A DNA stretch of 64,000 bases from Echinimonas agarilytica (lineage in GTDB: Bacteria; Pseudomonadota; Gammaproteobacteria; Enterobacterales; Neiellaceae). The stretch covers positions 930,001 to 994,000 of the forward strand of contig NZ_JAMQGP010000001.1 in assembly GCF_023703465.1 (NCBI RefSeq), written 5' to 3'. A program made the translations under genes and the position numbers. Below are positions 33,188 to 42,599 of the stretch, piece by piece (positions within the stretch are counted from its first letter, which is position 1; the number at the start of each line of letters is the position of its first letter). Under the pieces are notes generated by a model that saw nothing but the letters and a program-made list of their open reading frames with translations, was not told the origin of the DNA and made no database searches.

Positions 33188-35519
33188 ACGCGCTCTCATT
33201 GCTTTATTGCCGCCGCTGCTTATCGCTTTCTTCGGGATTGCATTGTTGTTTTTTCAGCAACGTAAAGACGCTATTCAAGATTTAGAAAGGGCCCGAGCAG
33301 AATATGCGTTGGCGAATATTAGTGCCAGTGTACAACAGTCCCAAGATCACCTTATTGGTGTTGAGCAGGCATTGTTGCAATCGACGGTGTTTGTTTCTTT
33401 TATCCAAAACACTCAAGAACAAATTTGGTCACTTGCAAGTCAACGGGCTAGCGAACATATCGTTAAAATGATGTCGAGCAACGAAGACATGTATTACGCT
33501 TTGGTCGTGTTGGACTCTGAGCACAATACCAATGTCATGGTTGAAACATCCATGGATCCTTTCGTTGAGCACTTAACCGAAGAGCGTATGCTATTTAAGC
33601 GGTTTGCCGACTCATCTATGGAGCGAGATGTGTTCTTATATTCGACCAAGGGCGAATATAGGATGATTGCATTAAGTAGAATCGACCCATTGTCGTTACG
33701 AGCTCCACTGCCTTCACAAAACGAAGACAGCGTGATTGTTGCTCAAGTGTTGTCGAGTTACATGATCAATCAAGCCATACATAATGTGATTGAGCGATAT
33801 GGTCACGAAGCGCTTGCTTTTGATCGTCAACCGGAATTGGCGATCGAAAATCCCGGTATGATTTTGAGTCAGCCTTTGATCGACGGACATCATCTGAATC
33901 TGTTTATTTCATCGGCATTGCTTACCGACGAAATGCTAGTGGTCATGCGCAATGTGATGTTTCTGTTTGCTGGGGTTATGTTGGTCACGCTCATGATCAC
34001 ATCATTACTGCTGCGTATTGCGGTAGTTGCGCCCATTCAAGCGCTAGAGAAAGCAATTCGGTCCGACAAACTTGATACACTTCGGATGAGTAAAGCAGAT
34101 GATGTGAGCGAACTCTACTCGCTTAAGCATGCCTTCATTCGAATGTTCAGAAAGTTAAAGCAAGCGCATGCAGAAGCGAATGAACTCGCACTGACCGATA
34201 GCCTCACCAAGTTACCTAATCGTTTAAGCTTCGCGCAACAAGTTCAAGCGGGTCTAACATATGCGGATTCTAATCAATTAACCGCGACCTTATTATTTAT
34301 CGATTTAGACAATTTTAAATTTGTAAATGACCGCTTTGGACATCGTGTTGGCGACGATTTATTGATCAAATTTTCAAAACAGTTGTCACTGATTGTGGAT
34401 CGATATGAACACAAATTAGCGATGCCATCGATGATTCGTATTGCTCGTTTGGCCGGTGATGAGTTTGCAATTATGGTTGTTTCAGCGTCAGAAAACTGGC
34501 ATGCCAAGGGATTTGCAAACCATATCATTGAGCTCTTCAGTGGGGGCTTTAAGCTTGATCATCTCAACCTGCCAGTTCGAGCGAGTATCGGTATTGCTAC
34601 TTATCCACAAGACGCGCTTGATGCAGGCACATTGCTGTCTAACGCTGACGCTGCAATGTACCAAGCGAAGCAAAATGGTAAAAACCAATATCAATTGTTT
34701 TCTAAAAAAATGGCGGATTCTTTACAGCGCCGCAAAGACTTAGAAAATGCGCTTCGTAGCGAATCATTGTTAGGTGAACTCTCGTTGCGTTACATGCCAG
34801 TTTTTAGTGGTGATGACCTGAGTACCGTGGTTGGTGCAGAGGCTTTACTTCGTTGGGATTCCAAAAAACTGGGTGCAGTGATGCCCTCGGAGTTTATTCC
34901 TATCGCTGAAGCGTGCGGCCAATATGGCATTATTGATCGGTGGGTGATTAAAAACTGCTTCTCATCACTGCCCGACTTAATTGGTCAGTTTGGCAACAAT
35001 TTTGTGTTGTCCGTGAATGTATCCGCGGCCGAGCTAAAAGATAATGGCTTTACTGAGTTCCTCAGACCTCAGGTCGATCAATATCGAAAATACCTGAAGA
35101 ATATTGAGCTTGAGGTGACAGAAACGTTTCACCTCGAATGGAATCAGGTGTCGGCTCAAGTGATGAAAGATTGGTCTAACCTAGGCATCTCACTTGCCAT
35201 TGATGATTTTGGGACCGGCTATACTTCGATCAAACAGCTCAATTCATTTCCCATTAATACACTCAAGGTCGACAAAAGTTTTACAGATGAAATTGAGTTA
35301 GAAACGGTTCGTATTTTGATGGACAGCTTAATTCGTGCCGCAGAAGCTCTGAAATTGAATGTGACAGTCGAAGGTATTGAAACTGAAACGCAACTTAAAT
35401 TGGTGCAGCAGTTGGGCAATCATCGTCTCCAAGGGTACTTGTTTTGTCCTCCAATCCCCCTAGAGCAGCTGTTGCTGAGTTACCAGTCGTGTTCGTTGAA
35501 TTCGCGTGCCCCAGATTAA
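33174..35519 (+). CDS. Membrane GGDEF-EAL c-di-GMP enzyme (MbaA-like)
   Basis: A 781-residue protein with an N-terminal membrane segment (about 7-27), a periplasmic sensor region of about 230 residues, and a second membrane segment (about 260-285). A GGDEF domain carries AGDEF (residues 427-431) and lacks an RxxD inhibitory site. The EAL domain has intact hallmarks: EALLRW near 557, NVSAAEL, ELEVTETF, DDFGTGY and EGIE. It therefore looks like a phosphodiesterase with a doubtful cyclase domain. The start overlaps the PotD-like gene, with GGAGA 6 bases before the ATG. By analogy with V. cholerae MbaA it should be controlled by that binding protein and affect biofilm. Confidence 0.87.
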   Translation: MPLSRRALIALLPPLLIAFFGIALLFFQQRKDAIQDLERARAEYALANISASVQQSQDHLIGVEQALLQSTVFVSFIQNTQEQIWSLASQRASEHIVKMMSSNEDMYYALVVLDSEHNTNVMVETSMDPFVEHLTEERMLFKRFADSSMERDVFLYSTKGEYRMIALSRIDPLSLRAPLPSQNEDSVIVAQVLSSYMINQAIHNVIERYGHEALAFDRQPELAIENPGMILSQPLIDGHHLNLFISSALLTDEMLVVMRNVMFLFAGVMLVTLMITSLLLRIAVVAPIQALEKAIRSDKLDTLRMSKADDVSELYSLKHAFIRMFRKLKQAHAEANELALTDSLTKLPNRLSFAQQVQAGLTYADSNQLTATLLFIDLDNFKFVNDRFGHRVGDDLLIKFSKQLSLIVDRYEHKLAMPSMIRIARLAGDEFAIMVVSASENWHAKGFANHIIELFSGGFKLDHLNLPVRASIGIATYPQDALDAGTLLSNADAAMYQAKQNGKNQYQLFSKKMADSLQRRKDLENALRSESLLGELSLRYMPVFSGDDLSTVVGAEALLRWDSKKLGAVMPSEFIPIAEACGQYGIIDRWVIKNCFSSLPDLIGQFGNNFVLSVNVSAAELKDNGFTEFLRPQVDQYRKYLKNIELEVTETFHLEWNQVSAQVMKDWSNLGISLAIDDFGTGYTSIKQLNSFPINTLKVDKSFTDEIELETVRILMDSLIRAAEALKLNVTVEGIETETQLKLVQQLGNHRLQGYLFCPPIPLEQLLLSYQSCSLNSRAPD

Positions 35520-35689
35520 ACCGGTATTTTTTTAAATAAAACAGGCATACAGCATCATCTTGATTGTGAACTACGTAGTTTAAGCTGTTACACTGAACTC
35601 AGTAATGCCGAATTGGGACTGTTGCCCAAGAGGCGATTGCGCTCCTCGCCACCGCCGAGGAAGCCGAAAGGATATGGGCTGGGCACATA
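35520..35689 (+). promoter_or_regulatory. Intergenic stretch with 12-bp palindrome
   Basis: The 170-base gap between the two GGDEF-EAL genes holds a perfect palindrome AACTACGTAGTT (35569-35580) and a GC-rich patch around 35630-35665. It does not fit the GEMM c-di-GMP riboswitch pattern. The palindrome may be an operator for the downstream gene; no more can be said. Confidence 0.35.
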
Positions 35690-37936
35690 GTGAAAAGCGG
35701 AATATATCGAAAAGTGGGAATGTTAGTAGTGACCATATGTCTGGTCTTTGCTGCGTTATTCCTTGTGCCTTCAAATCAAGAAATTGAAACTCAGTATCGC
35801 CAAGAGGTGAATCTCATCAATGAGATCCTTCGAAAAGATATATCACTCGCCAATCAGCATTTAGATCTGCTTCAGCAAACGGCCCCTACTGTGATCGATA
35901 GCCCTTGGCTTGACTCTGTCACGTTACAAGCGTTTGGGGGCTTCCGAGTCAGTGGCATGATGGTTCGCCTGAAAGGCCAGCCTATTGAATTTAGTTCATC
36001 ACTGTCGGAGCCCGTTCGACTTCCAACTCGATTGAACCCTGTGAACTGGGTGTGTATTCCGGACTGTCGCCTCATTATTGTGTCTCGCCATCAAATGCGA
36101 GAATTTATTGCCGAGCTTGATTTAGACCAATGGGTTTCGCACTTTAGTCGAGACTATGGACTTGAGTTGATGTTCGATGATAGCTTTCGAACACTAGATC
36201 TACTGCCTGTGTCGGGCACATTAACACAAGAACATACTGAATTTTTTCGTCGCTCTGGGTTGGGGTATATCCATGCGAATGAGCCAGTGCTTCCCAATTT
36301 ATCGCTTCATTTGATGGGGAAGCCGATTTCTCGGCAAGGCCCGATTAATGAAGTGAGTATTCACGTTTTACTATTGATGATTGCTGTATTCGTATTGGGC
36401 TTAGGCCTTTGGAATGACAGAATTCGAAAATCAAATGAACGTGAATTTTTTAATGTATTACACCGAGCGTTAAGTCGAGTTCAGGACGGGTCATTTAGCA
36501 AAGTTCAGGGTTTGCTCTCAAGAGCTTCTAAAATGGCACCTAAACAAGGGCGTCAGGTGGTGCGCAAATTGGCGATGTTAGGCCTTCAAAATGAAGCTGC
36601 ATCTGCCACGTTATACAAAGCTTATCATGAGCGGAGTTGGCTTGCTGAACACGACAAGTTAACCCGACTATTGAACCGAGAAGCATTTAAAACTCGGCTT
36701 GAATCTGCCATCGAAGACTCAGACATGGTGGCGCTGTTGTTGATCAATGTTGACGACTTCAAAGAGGTAAATGATTCAAGTGGACAAAAAACCGGTGATG
36801 CGCTGCTGATAAAACTGACTGAAGTTTTGAGTCAAATGACATCTTCTGAAGACCTTGTTGCTCGTTTATCCGGCGATGAATTTTCAGTGGCCGTGATTGC
36901 TTCTGAGTTGGGAGAAGCAGAAAAATTAGCAGAAAATATTCTCTCTTTAAGTCGCCATGTGATGTTAGCAGGTCAAAATATGCTGCATCGACTGAGTTTG
37001 AGTATTGGTGTGGTGGTTGCACCTGATCATGGCAATAGCTTCGATACTTTAATGACGCGAGCCGATGTTGCTTTGAATTATTCAAAGTCGCAGGGGAAAG
37101 GGCGCTATGCATCGCTTCGGGACTCTGAACTCGAAGGTTATTTGCTCAAACAGCGTTTCATGTACTCCAGAGTTCATTCTGCCATTCGCGATCAGCGACT
37201 GGGGCTAGCCAAGCAACCCATTGTTAATCTCGCAACCAATGAAGTGACCCATTCAGAGATTCTGTTGCGAGTGCAAAATGAAATGGAACAGTATGTCAGT
37301 GCCTATCCATTGATCCAAGCCGCTGAGCGGCAACGTGATGTTGGCGTTTTGGACAAGTGGGTGCTTAATCAAGTGCTTATTCATTTGATGGAGGCTCGAC
37401 GAGAAGATCGCCCTGAACGGTTGGCCGTGAATATCTCGGGTATTTCTATGTCTGACCCGAAATTGACAGAAACCATTCTTCAGCGCATCAAATTTAGTGG
37501 ATGTGGTGAATTATTAGTCATCGAAATTACTGAGAGTGCTGCACTCGAGAACATTGAACATACACGTGAAAATATCGAGCGCCTTAAAGGGTTGGGGTGC
37601 AAAGTTGCTCTGGACGACTTTGGTATTGGTTACTCCTCGGTCAATAATCTACTGAATTTGCCTTTTGACTACGTCAAGGTTGATGGCTGCTTTATCCGCA
37701 CGCTGGAAACCGATGAAGCCGTTGCGCCCTTGCTTGAATTTCTAGTGTCTATTTCGCAACTCCGTGGCTTTAAATTAATCGCAGAGTTCGTTGAAAGTGA
37801 AGTGATAGCAAACCGTTTGCGTGAACTTGGCGTACAATATGCTCAAGGCTATCATTTTGGTAAACCCGAGTTAGCCTTGCCAGAAAACATAGATACTAGT
37901 AATGGTACGGAACAGTCATCAAGCACGTCTTTCTAA
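35690..37936 (+). CDS. Membrane protein with degenerate GGDEF and EAL domains
   Basis: A 748-residue protein with a membrane segment near residues 11-27, a periplasmic region, a second membrane segment at about 225-245, and GGDEF and EAL domains. The cyclase signature is SGDEF (about 394-398) without an RxxD site. The EAL motif reads EILLR (about 522), although DDFGIGY and the ITESAA stretch are kept. This suggests a c-di-GMP receptor or a weak enzyme rather than a robust one. The start is GTG at 35690; an ATG at 35720 inside the hydrophobic segment is a poor alternative. It is adjacent to the NspS/MbaA-like pair but has its own upstream gap. Confidence 0.82.
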   Translation: MKSGIYRKVGMLVVTICLVFAALFLVPSNQEIETQYRQEVNLINEILRKDISLANQHLDLLQQTAPTVIDSPWLDSVTLQAFGGFRVSGMMVRLKGQPIEFSSSLSEPVRLPTRLNPVNWVCIPDCRLIIVSRHQMREFIAELDLDQWVSHFSRDYGLELMFDDSFRTLDLLPVSGTLTQEHTEFFRRSGLGYIHANEPVLPNLSLHLMGKPISRQGPINEVSIHVLLLMIAVFVLGLGLWNDRIRKSNEREFFNVLHRALSRVQDGSFSKVQGLLSRASKMAPKQGRQVVRKLAMLGLQNEAASATLYKAYHERSWLAEHDKLTRLLNREAFKTRLESAIEDSDMVALLLINVDDFKEVNDSSGQKTGDALLIKLTEVLSQMTSSEDLVARLSGDEFSVAVIASELGEAEKLAENILSLSRHVMLAGQNMLHRLSLSIGVVVAPDHGNSFDTLMTRADVALNYSKSQGKGRYASLRDSELEGYLLKQRFMYSRVHSAIRDQRLGLAKQPIVNLATNEVTHSEILLRVQNEMEQYVSAYPLIQAAERQRDVGVLDKWVLNQVLIHLMEARREDRPERLAVNISGISMSDPKLTETILQRIKFSGCGELLVIEITESAALENIEHTRENIERLKGLGCKVALDDFGIGYSSVNNLLNLPFDYVKVDGCFIRTLETDEAVAPLLEFLVSISQLRGFKLIAEFVESEVIANRLRELGVQYAQGYHFGKPELALPENIDTSNGTEQSSSTSF

Positions 37937-37954
37937 ACACCATACGGTGTTTTT
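37935..37954 (+). terminator. Weak hairpin after the second GGDEF-EAL gene
   Basis: AAACACC (37935-37941), ATAC loop, GGTGTTT (37946-37952) followed by TT. It overlaps the stop codon and lies 20 bases before the ldhA start. The short stem makes this a modest terminator. Confidence 0.5.
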
Positions 37955-37973
37955 CTTGTAAGGAGTTGAGGTA

Positions 37974-38963
37974 ATGAAGGTTGCCGTTTTTAGCGCTCGT
38001 AGTTACGAAATTCGCCATTTTGAACAGTTAGAAGCCAATTATCCCGTCGAGCTTGTTTTTTTTGATACACAACTCAATTTACATACTGCTAAATTAGCAA
38101 CGGGTTGCAAAGCCGTTTGCGCGTTTGTGAACGATGATCTCTCGGCACCCGTAATTGAAGAGCTTGTTCTTTTGGGGGTCTCTACCATTGCAATGCGTTG
38201 TGCAGGGTTTAATAACGTTGATTTAGACCAAGCCAAAGCTTGTGATGTGAGCATTGTTCGAGTACCCGCTTATTCGCCAGAAGCGGTTGCTGAGCATGCA
38301 GTTGCTTTGATGATGACGTTGAATCGCCGAATTCACAAAGCATATCAACGCACGCGTGACGCAAATTTTGCGCTAGAAGGCCTGGTGGGCTTTAACATGC
38401 ACGGCAAAGTAGTTGGTGTTGTAGGGACTGGAAAAATAGGTATTGCCACACTCCGCATTCTCAAGGGTTTTGGCTGCCAATTGTTGGCCTATGACCCCTA
38501 TGAAAACCAGCACGCCATTGATTTGGGTGCTGAATATACAAGCCTTGATGATATTTTCTCCCGCGCTGATGTGATTACGTTGCATTGCCCATTAACTGCT
38601 GATAACCGTCATTTGTTGGACGACCAAGCCTTTTCTAAAATGAAAGATAAGGTCATGGTCATCAATACGAGCCGAGGTCCACTGGTGGATGCGGTAGCCG
38701 CTATTCAAGCGTTGAAAAATGGCAAAATCGGAGCACTTGGACTAGATGTGTATGAAGAGGAAGAGCATCTCTTTTTCGGTGATCATTCAAATGAAGTGAT
38801 TGAAGATGATGTTTTTCGGCGCCTTTCCGCTTGTCACAATGTTATTTTTACTGGGCACCAAGCCTTTCTAACTGAGGAAGCGTTGTCTAATATTGCACAA
38901 ACAACGCTGGAAAATTTGGCTGCGATATCCAACAACCGTGACAGCGGCAACGAAGTTCGTTAA
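37974..38963 (+). CDS. ldhA: D-lactate dehydrogenase (fermentative)
   Basis: NADH-dependent reduction of pyruvate to D-lactate. The 329-residue product belongs to the D-2-hydroxyacid dehydrogenase family. It shows the NAD motif VVGVVGTGKIGIATLRI, the catalytic arginine region INTSRGPLVD, a glutamate in GLDVYEEEEHLFF, and the histidine in TGHQAFLTEEAL. The FFGDHSN and DDVFRRL segments favour LdhA over other members of the family. AAGGAG precedes the ATG. Three short-gap genes follow on the same strand. With grcA it points to fermentative capacity. Confidence 0.94.
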   Translation: MKVAVFSARSYEIRHFEQLEANYPVELVFFDTQLNLHTAKLATGCKAVCAFVNDDLSAPVIEELVLLGVSTIAMRCAGFNNVDLDQAKACDVSIVRVPAYSPEAVAEHAVALMMTLNRRIHKAYQRTRDANFALEGLVGFNMHGKVVGVVGTGKIGIATLRILKGFGCQLLAYDPYENQHAIDLGAEYTSLDDIFSRADVITLHCPLTADNRHLLDDQAFSKMKDKVMVINTSRGPLVDAVAAIQALKNGKIGALGLDVYEEEEHLFFGDHSNEVIEDDVFRRLSACHNVIFTGHQAFLTEEALSNIAQTTLENLAAISNNRDSGNEVR

Positions 38964-38990
38964 TTCGATCGACCTATTGGGATCAAAAAG

Positions 38991-39251
38991 ATGAAAAAAA
39001 TACTGATTAGTGCGACGTTAGTGGTTCTGCTAAGTGCATGTCAGGAAGCGACTGATGCGTCTTCTGGTGTTCAAATTCCTGAAGGCTTTAAAATGTGTCC
39101 GGAAGTTCGCCCTGAAATTTGTACTATGGAATATGCCCCGGTCGATGGTGTCGACGCGAACGGCAATTTAGCTGAATACAGTAATTCTTGTGGCGCATGC
39201 GCAAATCCAGATGTGGTCGCGGTTGGGCCACTCAAATCTACTACAGAATAG
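38991..39251 (+). CDS. Small lipoprotein with Kazal-like cysteine pattern
   Basis: An 86-residue protein with a lipoprotein signal (VVLLSAC, lipidated Cys near residue 17). The mature part, with CPEVRPEICTMEYAPVDG and YSNSCGACANPDV, follows the Kazal-type inhibitor pattern, but the cysteine usually found in PVCG is replaced by aspartate. It may therefore bind proteases weakly or not at all. It starts 27 bases after ldhA and is 9 bases from the next gene. The function is unknown. Confidence 0.72.
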   Translation: MKKILISATLVVLLSACQEATDASSGVQIPEGFKMCPEVRPEICTMEYAPVDGVDANGNLAEYSNSCGACANPDVVAVGPLKSTTE

Positions 39252-39260
39252 GAAACAAGC

Positions 39261-39914
39261 TTGTTCAAATCTTTTGTTCCTGTCGTATTGGCGCTAGCCC
39301 TTGTTGGCTGCGCCGATGATATGGTTATTCTCGATCGATTGATTGGCATGAAGCCAGGTGCTGAAAAGCCTGAAGCAGTCCTCCCTCCTGAAAATCCAGC
39401 AACTGATGATTTACAAGGTCAGTTTGATATGGCCGAGTTCTACCTAGAACAAGAGCAAATTGTCACTGCAATGGCTTGGTATTCGAAGTGTGCAAACTCT
39501 GGTTATCAGCCCTGTATTCGTGAGCTGGGGTATGGCTACATTCAAGGTGCGGGTGTCAGTTATGACCCATTTTTGGGAATGCAGTTACTTCAATATGCAA
39601 TGGATGATACCGATCCTGAAATGCTCAATGACATCGCTTGGTTTTTAGCCACGCACAAAGAGACAGCATTGCGAGATCCTAACAAAGCAATGGAATTGAT
39701 GGAAATTCATCAGCAACACTCACAGCTCGATGCAATGTCGACGGATACCCTTGCTGCAGTTTATGCAGCAAATGGCCTGTTTCAACAAGCTGCAAAGGTT
39801 CAGCAAAAAGCGCTGAACATGCTGCTTCGTGAAGGAGGAATTGGTAACGATGTACTCGTGAGTTACCGTGAGCGCCTTCAAATGTATCGCAATGACACCC
39901 CTTATACTGAATAA
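39261..39914 (+). CDS. Lipoprotein with Sel1/TPR-like repeats
   Basis: A 217-residue protein starting at TTG with GGAAAC upstream. The N-terminus carries a lipobox (ALALVGC). The body contains helical repeats of the Sel1 type (AMAWYSKCANSGYQPCIRELGYGYIQGAG) and a further TPR-like stretch near residues 155-190. Such proteins usually scaffold envelope complexes. It lies between the Kazal-like lipoprotein and an unrecognised membrane-anchored protein with gaps under 10 bases, so the three are probably cotranscribed. Confidence 0.72.
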   Translation: MFKSFVPVVLALALVGCADDMVILDRLIGMKPGAEKPEAVLPPENPATDDLQGQFDMAEFYLEQEQIVTAMAWYSKCANSGYQPCIRELGYGYIQGAGVSYDPFLGMQLLQYAMDDTDPEMLNDIAWFLATHKETALRDPNKAMELMEIHQQHSQLDAMSTDTLAAVYAANGLFQQAAKVQQKALNMLLREGGIGNDVLVSYRERLQMYRNDTPYTE

Positions 39915-39920
39915 ATATTG

Positions 39921-41345
39921 ATGACTTCTCGTAAAAAAATACTGTTAATTAGTGGCCTCGTTATTCTGCTTTGTTGGGCGGTTGTCTTCGTTGTTCTGAC
40001 GTTTAAATCTCCGTTATCTGAAACCGGTGAACATTGGCAGCGCGAATATTCGGCGACGCTTGAACCCAACGAAAGCTTCTTTCGACTAGCTGGGTTTGGC
40101 GCGCCCATTGAAAGTGATGCGATGGCGTATGGTCAGCAACGGTGGAACGATTATGGTAACGCATCGGATGATGCTGAAATGATTGTCGCAGCCCCCTCTG
40201 AATGGCGCTTTAACATGCCGTGCCGAGTTGCAACACGCGAATGCTTGGTCAATTTATCGTTGCAGCGCGAAGTTATTGAGGAGCATATTGAAACGAACCA
40301 AGCTTGGATTATTCGGTTAGAACAATTATTGCACTCAGATGCTCCGGTTGGGCCTACAGAGCGATCAGACGAAACATTTCCTGTGATTGCTTCTCAGCTT
40401 TCGTCTGCGGTGCGCTTACATGTGGCACGTTTGTTTAATCAAATGACACATGGCGATGAACTCGCTCGTAACAAGGCGTTTGACGAACTTAACCAACACT
40501 TTACTCGCATACTTGTGCACATTAACGACACCAATGTCTCCGTGTATCGTAATGTTTTATTAGGCGTTTTAAGAATGGAAATGGGTTGGGTCGTGGCTCA
40601 GCTACAAGCACAACCCGAATTAAAACCTATTGCTACACAGCATCTGCAAGTCCTCGATGATGAGCCGCAGCTCAATGCAAGCATGCGCAAGGTATTGGCG
40701 CGCGAATTTGCAAACGCTTTGGTCACTTTTGATGCGGTCGACCTTAACGGTGTGACAAAGGCGATGGGATGGGAGCTGGAAATATCGACCATATTCCAGA
40801 GCTTGACTTGGCAACGGAATCAAACCACCAATGTGTTGGCTCAAGCCTATGCCAGAGCAATCGATTTGAGTGAAGGAAACGAGGGTATAGAGCCATTAGT
40901 TGATGCCTCTGAGGAGTGGCCTGAGTCGGTCGAGTTGTGGAGTGACGACAACTTGCTTGGCGGAGCTATTGTGACTGACCGAATTCGTCATTTGGCTGCG
41001 CTATTGCGCTCTACTTTAATGGCCGAAGCCTACTATGCTTTAGCGAGTGATTGGATAAGGCATTCGGGTGATCTTGAATCAATGCCGTCGAGTATTGAAT
41101 TTTTGGGGTCTCGGGTTAAAGTTAAACACCGCTCTATTGAACAACGCCTATGCCTTGAAATGCCTCAGATCATGTCTCTTGATGACTACTGTATCCGCCT
41201 GTTTGACGAGGCTTCAGCGCCAACTGTGCCGCTGACATTTTATGAAGAGCTTGAGAGTGATACAACCTTAGAGCTCATGGAAGATGAGGCCATGCCTGAA
41301 ATGCAGAGCATGGCTGACGAACATCAGTCTGACTCGCTCAACTGA
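39921..41345 (+). CDS. Unrecognised membrane-anchored protein
   Basis: I do not recognise this 474-residue protein. It has one N-terminal membrane segment ([20 protein letters not shown], about residues 7-27), then a mostly helical, acidic periplasmic body without cysteine-rich or catalytic motifs that I can name. The C-terminal 40 residues are strongly acidic and Met-rich. The ATG at 39921 (TTG three bases earlier) follows the Sel1 lipoprotein gene by 6 bases. Its 3' end overlaps the convergent tesB by 22 bases. A shared envelope role with the two lipoproteins is a guess from context. Confidence 0.7.
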   Translation: MTSRKKILLISGLVILLCWAVVFVVLTFKSPLSETGEHWQREYSATLEPNESFFRLAGFGAPIESDAMAYGQQRWNDYGNASDDAEMIVAAPSEWRFNMPCRVATRECLVNLSLQREVIEEHIETNQAWIIRLEQLLHSDAPVGPTERSDETFPVIASQLSSAVRLHVARLFNQMTHGDELARNKAFDELNQHFTRILVHINDTNVSVYRNVLLGVLRMEMGWVVAQLQAQPELKPIATQHLQVLDDEPQLNASMRKVLAREFANALVTFDAVDLNGVTKAMGWELEISTIFQSLTWQRNQTTNVLAQAYARAIDLSEGNEGIEPLVDASEEWPESVELWSDDNLLGGAIVTDRIRHLAALLRSTLMAEAYYALASDWIRHSGDLESMPSSIEFLGSRVKVKHRSIEQRLCLEMPQIMSLDDYCIRLFDEASAPTVPLTFYEELESDTTLELMEDEAMPEMQSMADEHQSDSLN

Positions 41346-42199
41346 GTATCTCTAAGTAAGCCTTCTTGAGCCGTTGATGCAACAAGTTCGCCTTGTTGAT
41401 TAAAGAACCTTCCTTGTACAAAGCCCCGAGCGCTCGAAGCGCTTGGGCTTTCCACTTCGTACAGTAGCCATTCATCAGCTCTGAAAGGACGGTGAAACCA
41501 CATGCTGTGGTCAATCGTTGCCATCCGTATATGAGGCTGAAATAACGACACCCCATGTGGCTGACCCGCTGTGGGTAAAAAGTTGAAATCAGACGCGTAA
41601 GCTAACAAGTATTTGTGAACGCGAGGGTCGTCTGGCAGAGCGCCATTAGTTCGCATCCAAGTCAAGCGTCTACCTTCTGTAGGTGAAGGTGCAAGTGGGT
41701 TGTAGAAATCCACAGGGCGCATCTCGATTGGCATTTCACAGGTAAAATAGTCTCGTATTTTCGCTGGAATTTTGTCGGCATGAGCTCTGGCAAAATCTAG
41801 CTCTGAGATGAGCTCATCAGGCTGCTTGCAATCAGGCATCACGGCTTGGTGGGTATGCCCGTTTTCCGGCAACTGAAACGATCCCGTTAGGTAGAATATC
41901 ACCTTGCCATGTTGTATTGCGCTTACACGACGTGCGGAAAAGCTTTTGCCATCTCTAATGGTTTCGACTTCATAAACGATGGGGCGACGGGCGTCGCCTG
42001 GCCGTAAGAAGTAAGAGTGAAATGAGTGAATCGAGCGTTCCGCTGGCACCGTTTGCTTGGCTGCAGAAAGGGCTTGTCCAATGACTTGACCGCCAAATAC
42101 TTGTGGAAATCCTAAGTCCTGACTTTGACCACGGTAAATACCTTGCTCAATCCGTTCAAGGCTAAGCAGATCTAGCAATTCATTGAGTACGGCACTCAT
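41324..42199 (-). CDS. tesB: Acyl-CoA thioesterase II TesB
   Basis: Hydrolyses medium- and long-chain acyl-CoA to free acid and CoA. The 291-residue product is a double-hotdog protein with [13 protein letters not shown] near the N-terminus, [12 protein letters not shown], and the C-terminal hotdog [21 protein letters not shown] and [19 protein letters not shown]. These regions carry the Asp, Thr/Ser and Gln triad of the family. AGGTTCCG precedes the start. It is the last gene of a three-gene minus-strand cluster. Confidence 0.95.
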   Translation of the reverse strand: MSAVLNELLDLLSLERIEQGIYRGQSQDLGFPQVFGGQVIGQALSAAKQTVPAERSIHSFHSYFLRPGDARRPIVYEVETIRDGKSFSARRVSAIQHGKVIFYLTGSFQLPENGHTHQAVMPDCKQPDELISELDFARAHADKIPAKIRDYFTCEMPIEMRPVDFYNPLAPSPTEGRRLTWMRTNGALPDDPRVHKYLLAYASDFNFLPTAGQPHGVSLFQPHIRMATIDHSMWFHRPFRADEWLLYEVESPSASSARGFVQGRFFNQQGELVASTAQEGLLRDTQLSESD

Positions 42200-42221
42200 C
42201 GGAACCTCCGTTTATAAAGGG

Positions 42222-42587
42222 TTACAGTAAGTGAATAACTGCTTGCTTAAGTGCCTCACTTACACCTAAGTGAGGCGTGGCTTGAATGGTGACATGAGGG
42301 TGTGCTTTTTGGCGCTCTTCGATGATTTCGGGCACATCTTCTCGTACGTGTCGGCCGGCTGCTAAAAAGTAGGGCACCACTGTGATGTCAGTACAGCCCG
42401 CTGCAACTGCTGCATCAATCGAGTCCTCAATACTCGGCTTAGCCAGCTCTAAAAACGCCGGGACAATGTGTTTATATTGATCGATTAAACTCGAAGCTAA
42501 TACTTGAGTAAACTCTGTTACTTCTTCATTCGACGCTTTTAAGCGGCTGCCGTGAGCAGCAAGGACTAAGCCTTTGATTGGGGTCAT
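42222..42587 (-). CDS. CbiX/SirB-type sirohydrochlorin chelatase-like protein
   Basis: A 121-residue single-domain protein of the CbiX-small family, which inserts cobalt or iron into sirohydrochlorin. Metal-ligand histidines are visible in VLAAHGSRL (near residue 11) and FLAAGRHVREDVPEI (near residue 79). The length matches the short, homodimeric form. No other cobalamin or siroheme genes are in the window, so the metal is unknown. It lies 12 bases downstream of the large TIR-like/lipoyl-like gene and 22 upstream of tesB. Confidence 0.85.
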   Translation of the reverse strand: MTPIKGLVLAAHGSRLKASNEEVTEFTQVLASSLIDQYKHIVPAFLELAKPSIEDSIDAAVAAGCTDITVVPYFLAAGRHVREDVPEIIEERQKAHPHVTIQATPHLGVSEALKQAVIHLL

Positions 42588-42599
42588 GAGGTTTTCCGG

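Noticed and set aside
35600-35689. Possible c-di-GMP (GEMM) riboswitch before the second GGDEF-EAL gene
   Set aside because: The GC-rich patch lacks the conserved GEMM core and tetraloop receptor pattern, so it cannot be supported.
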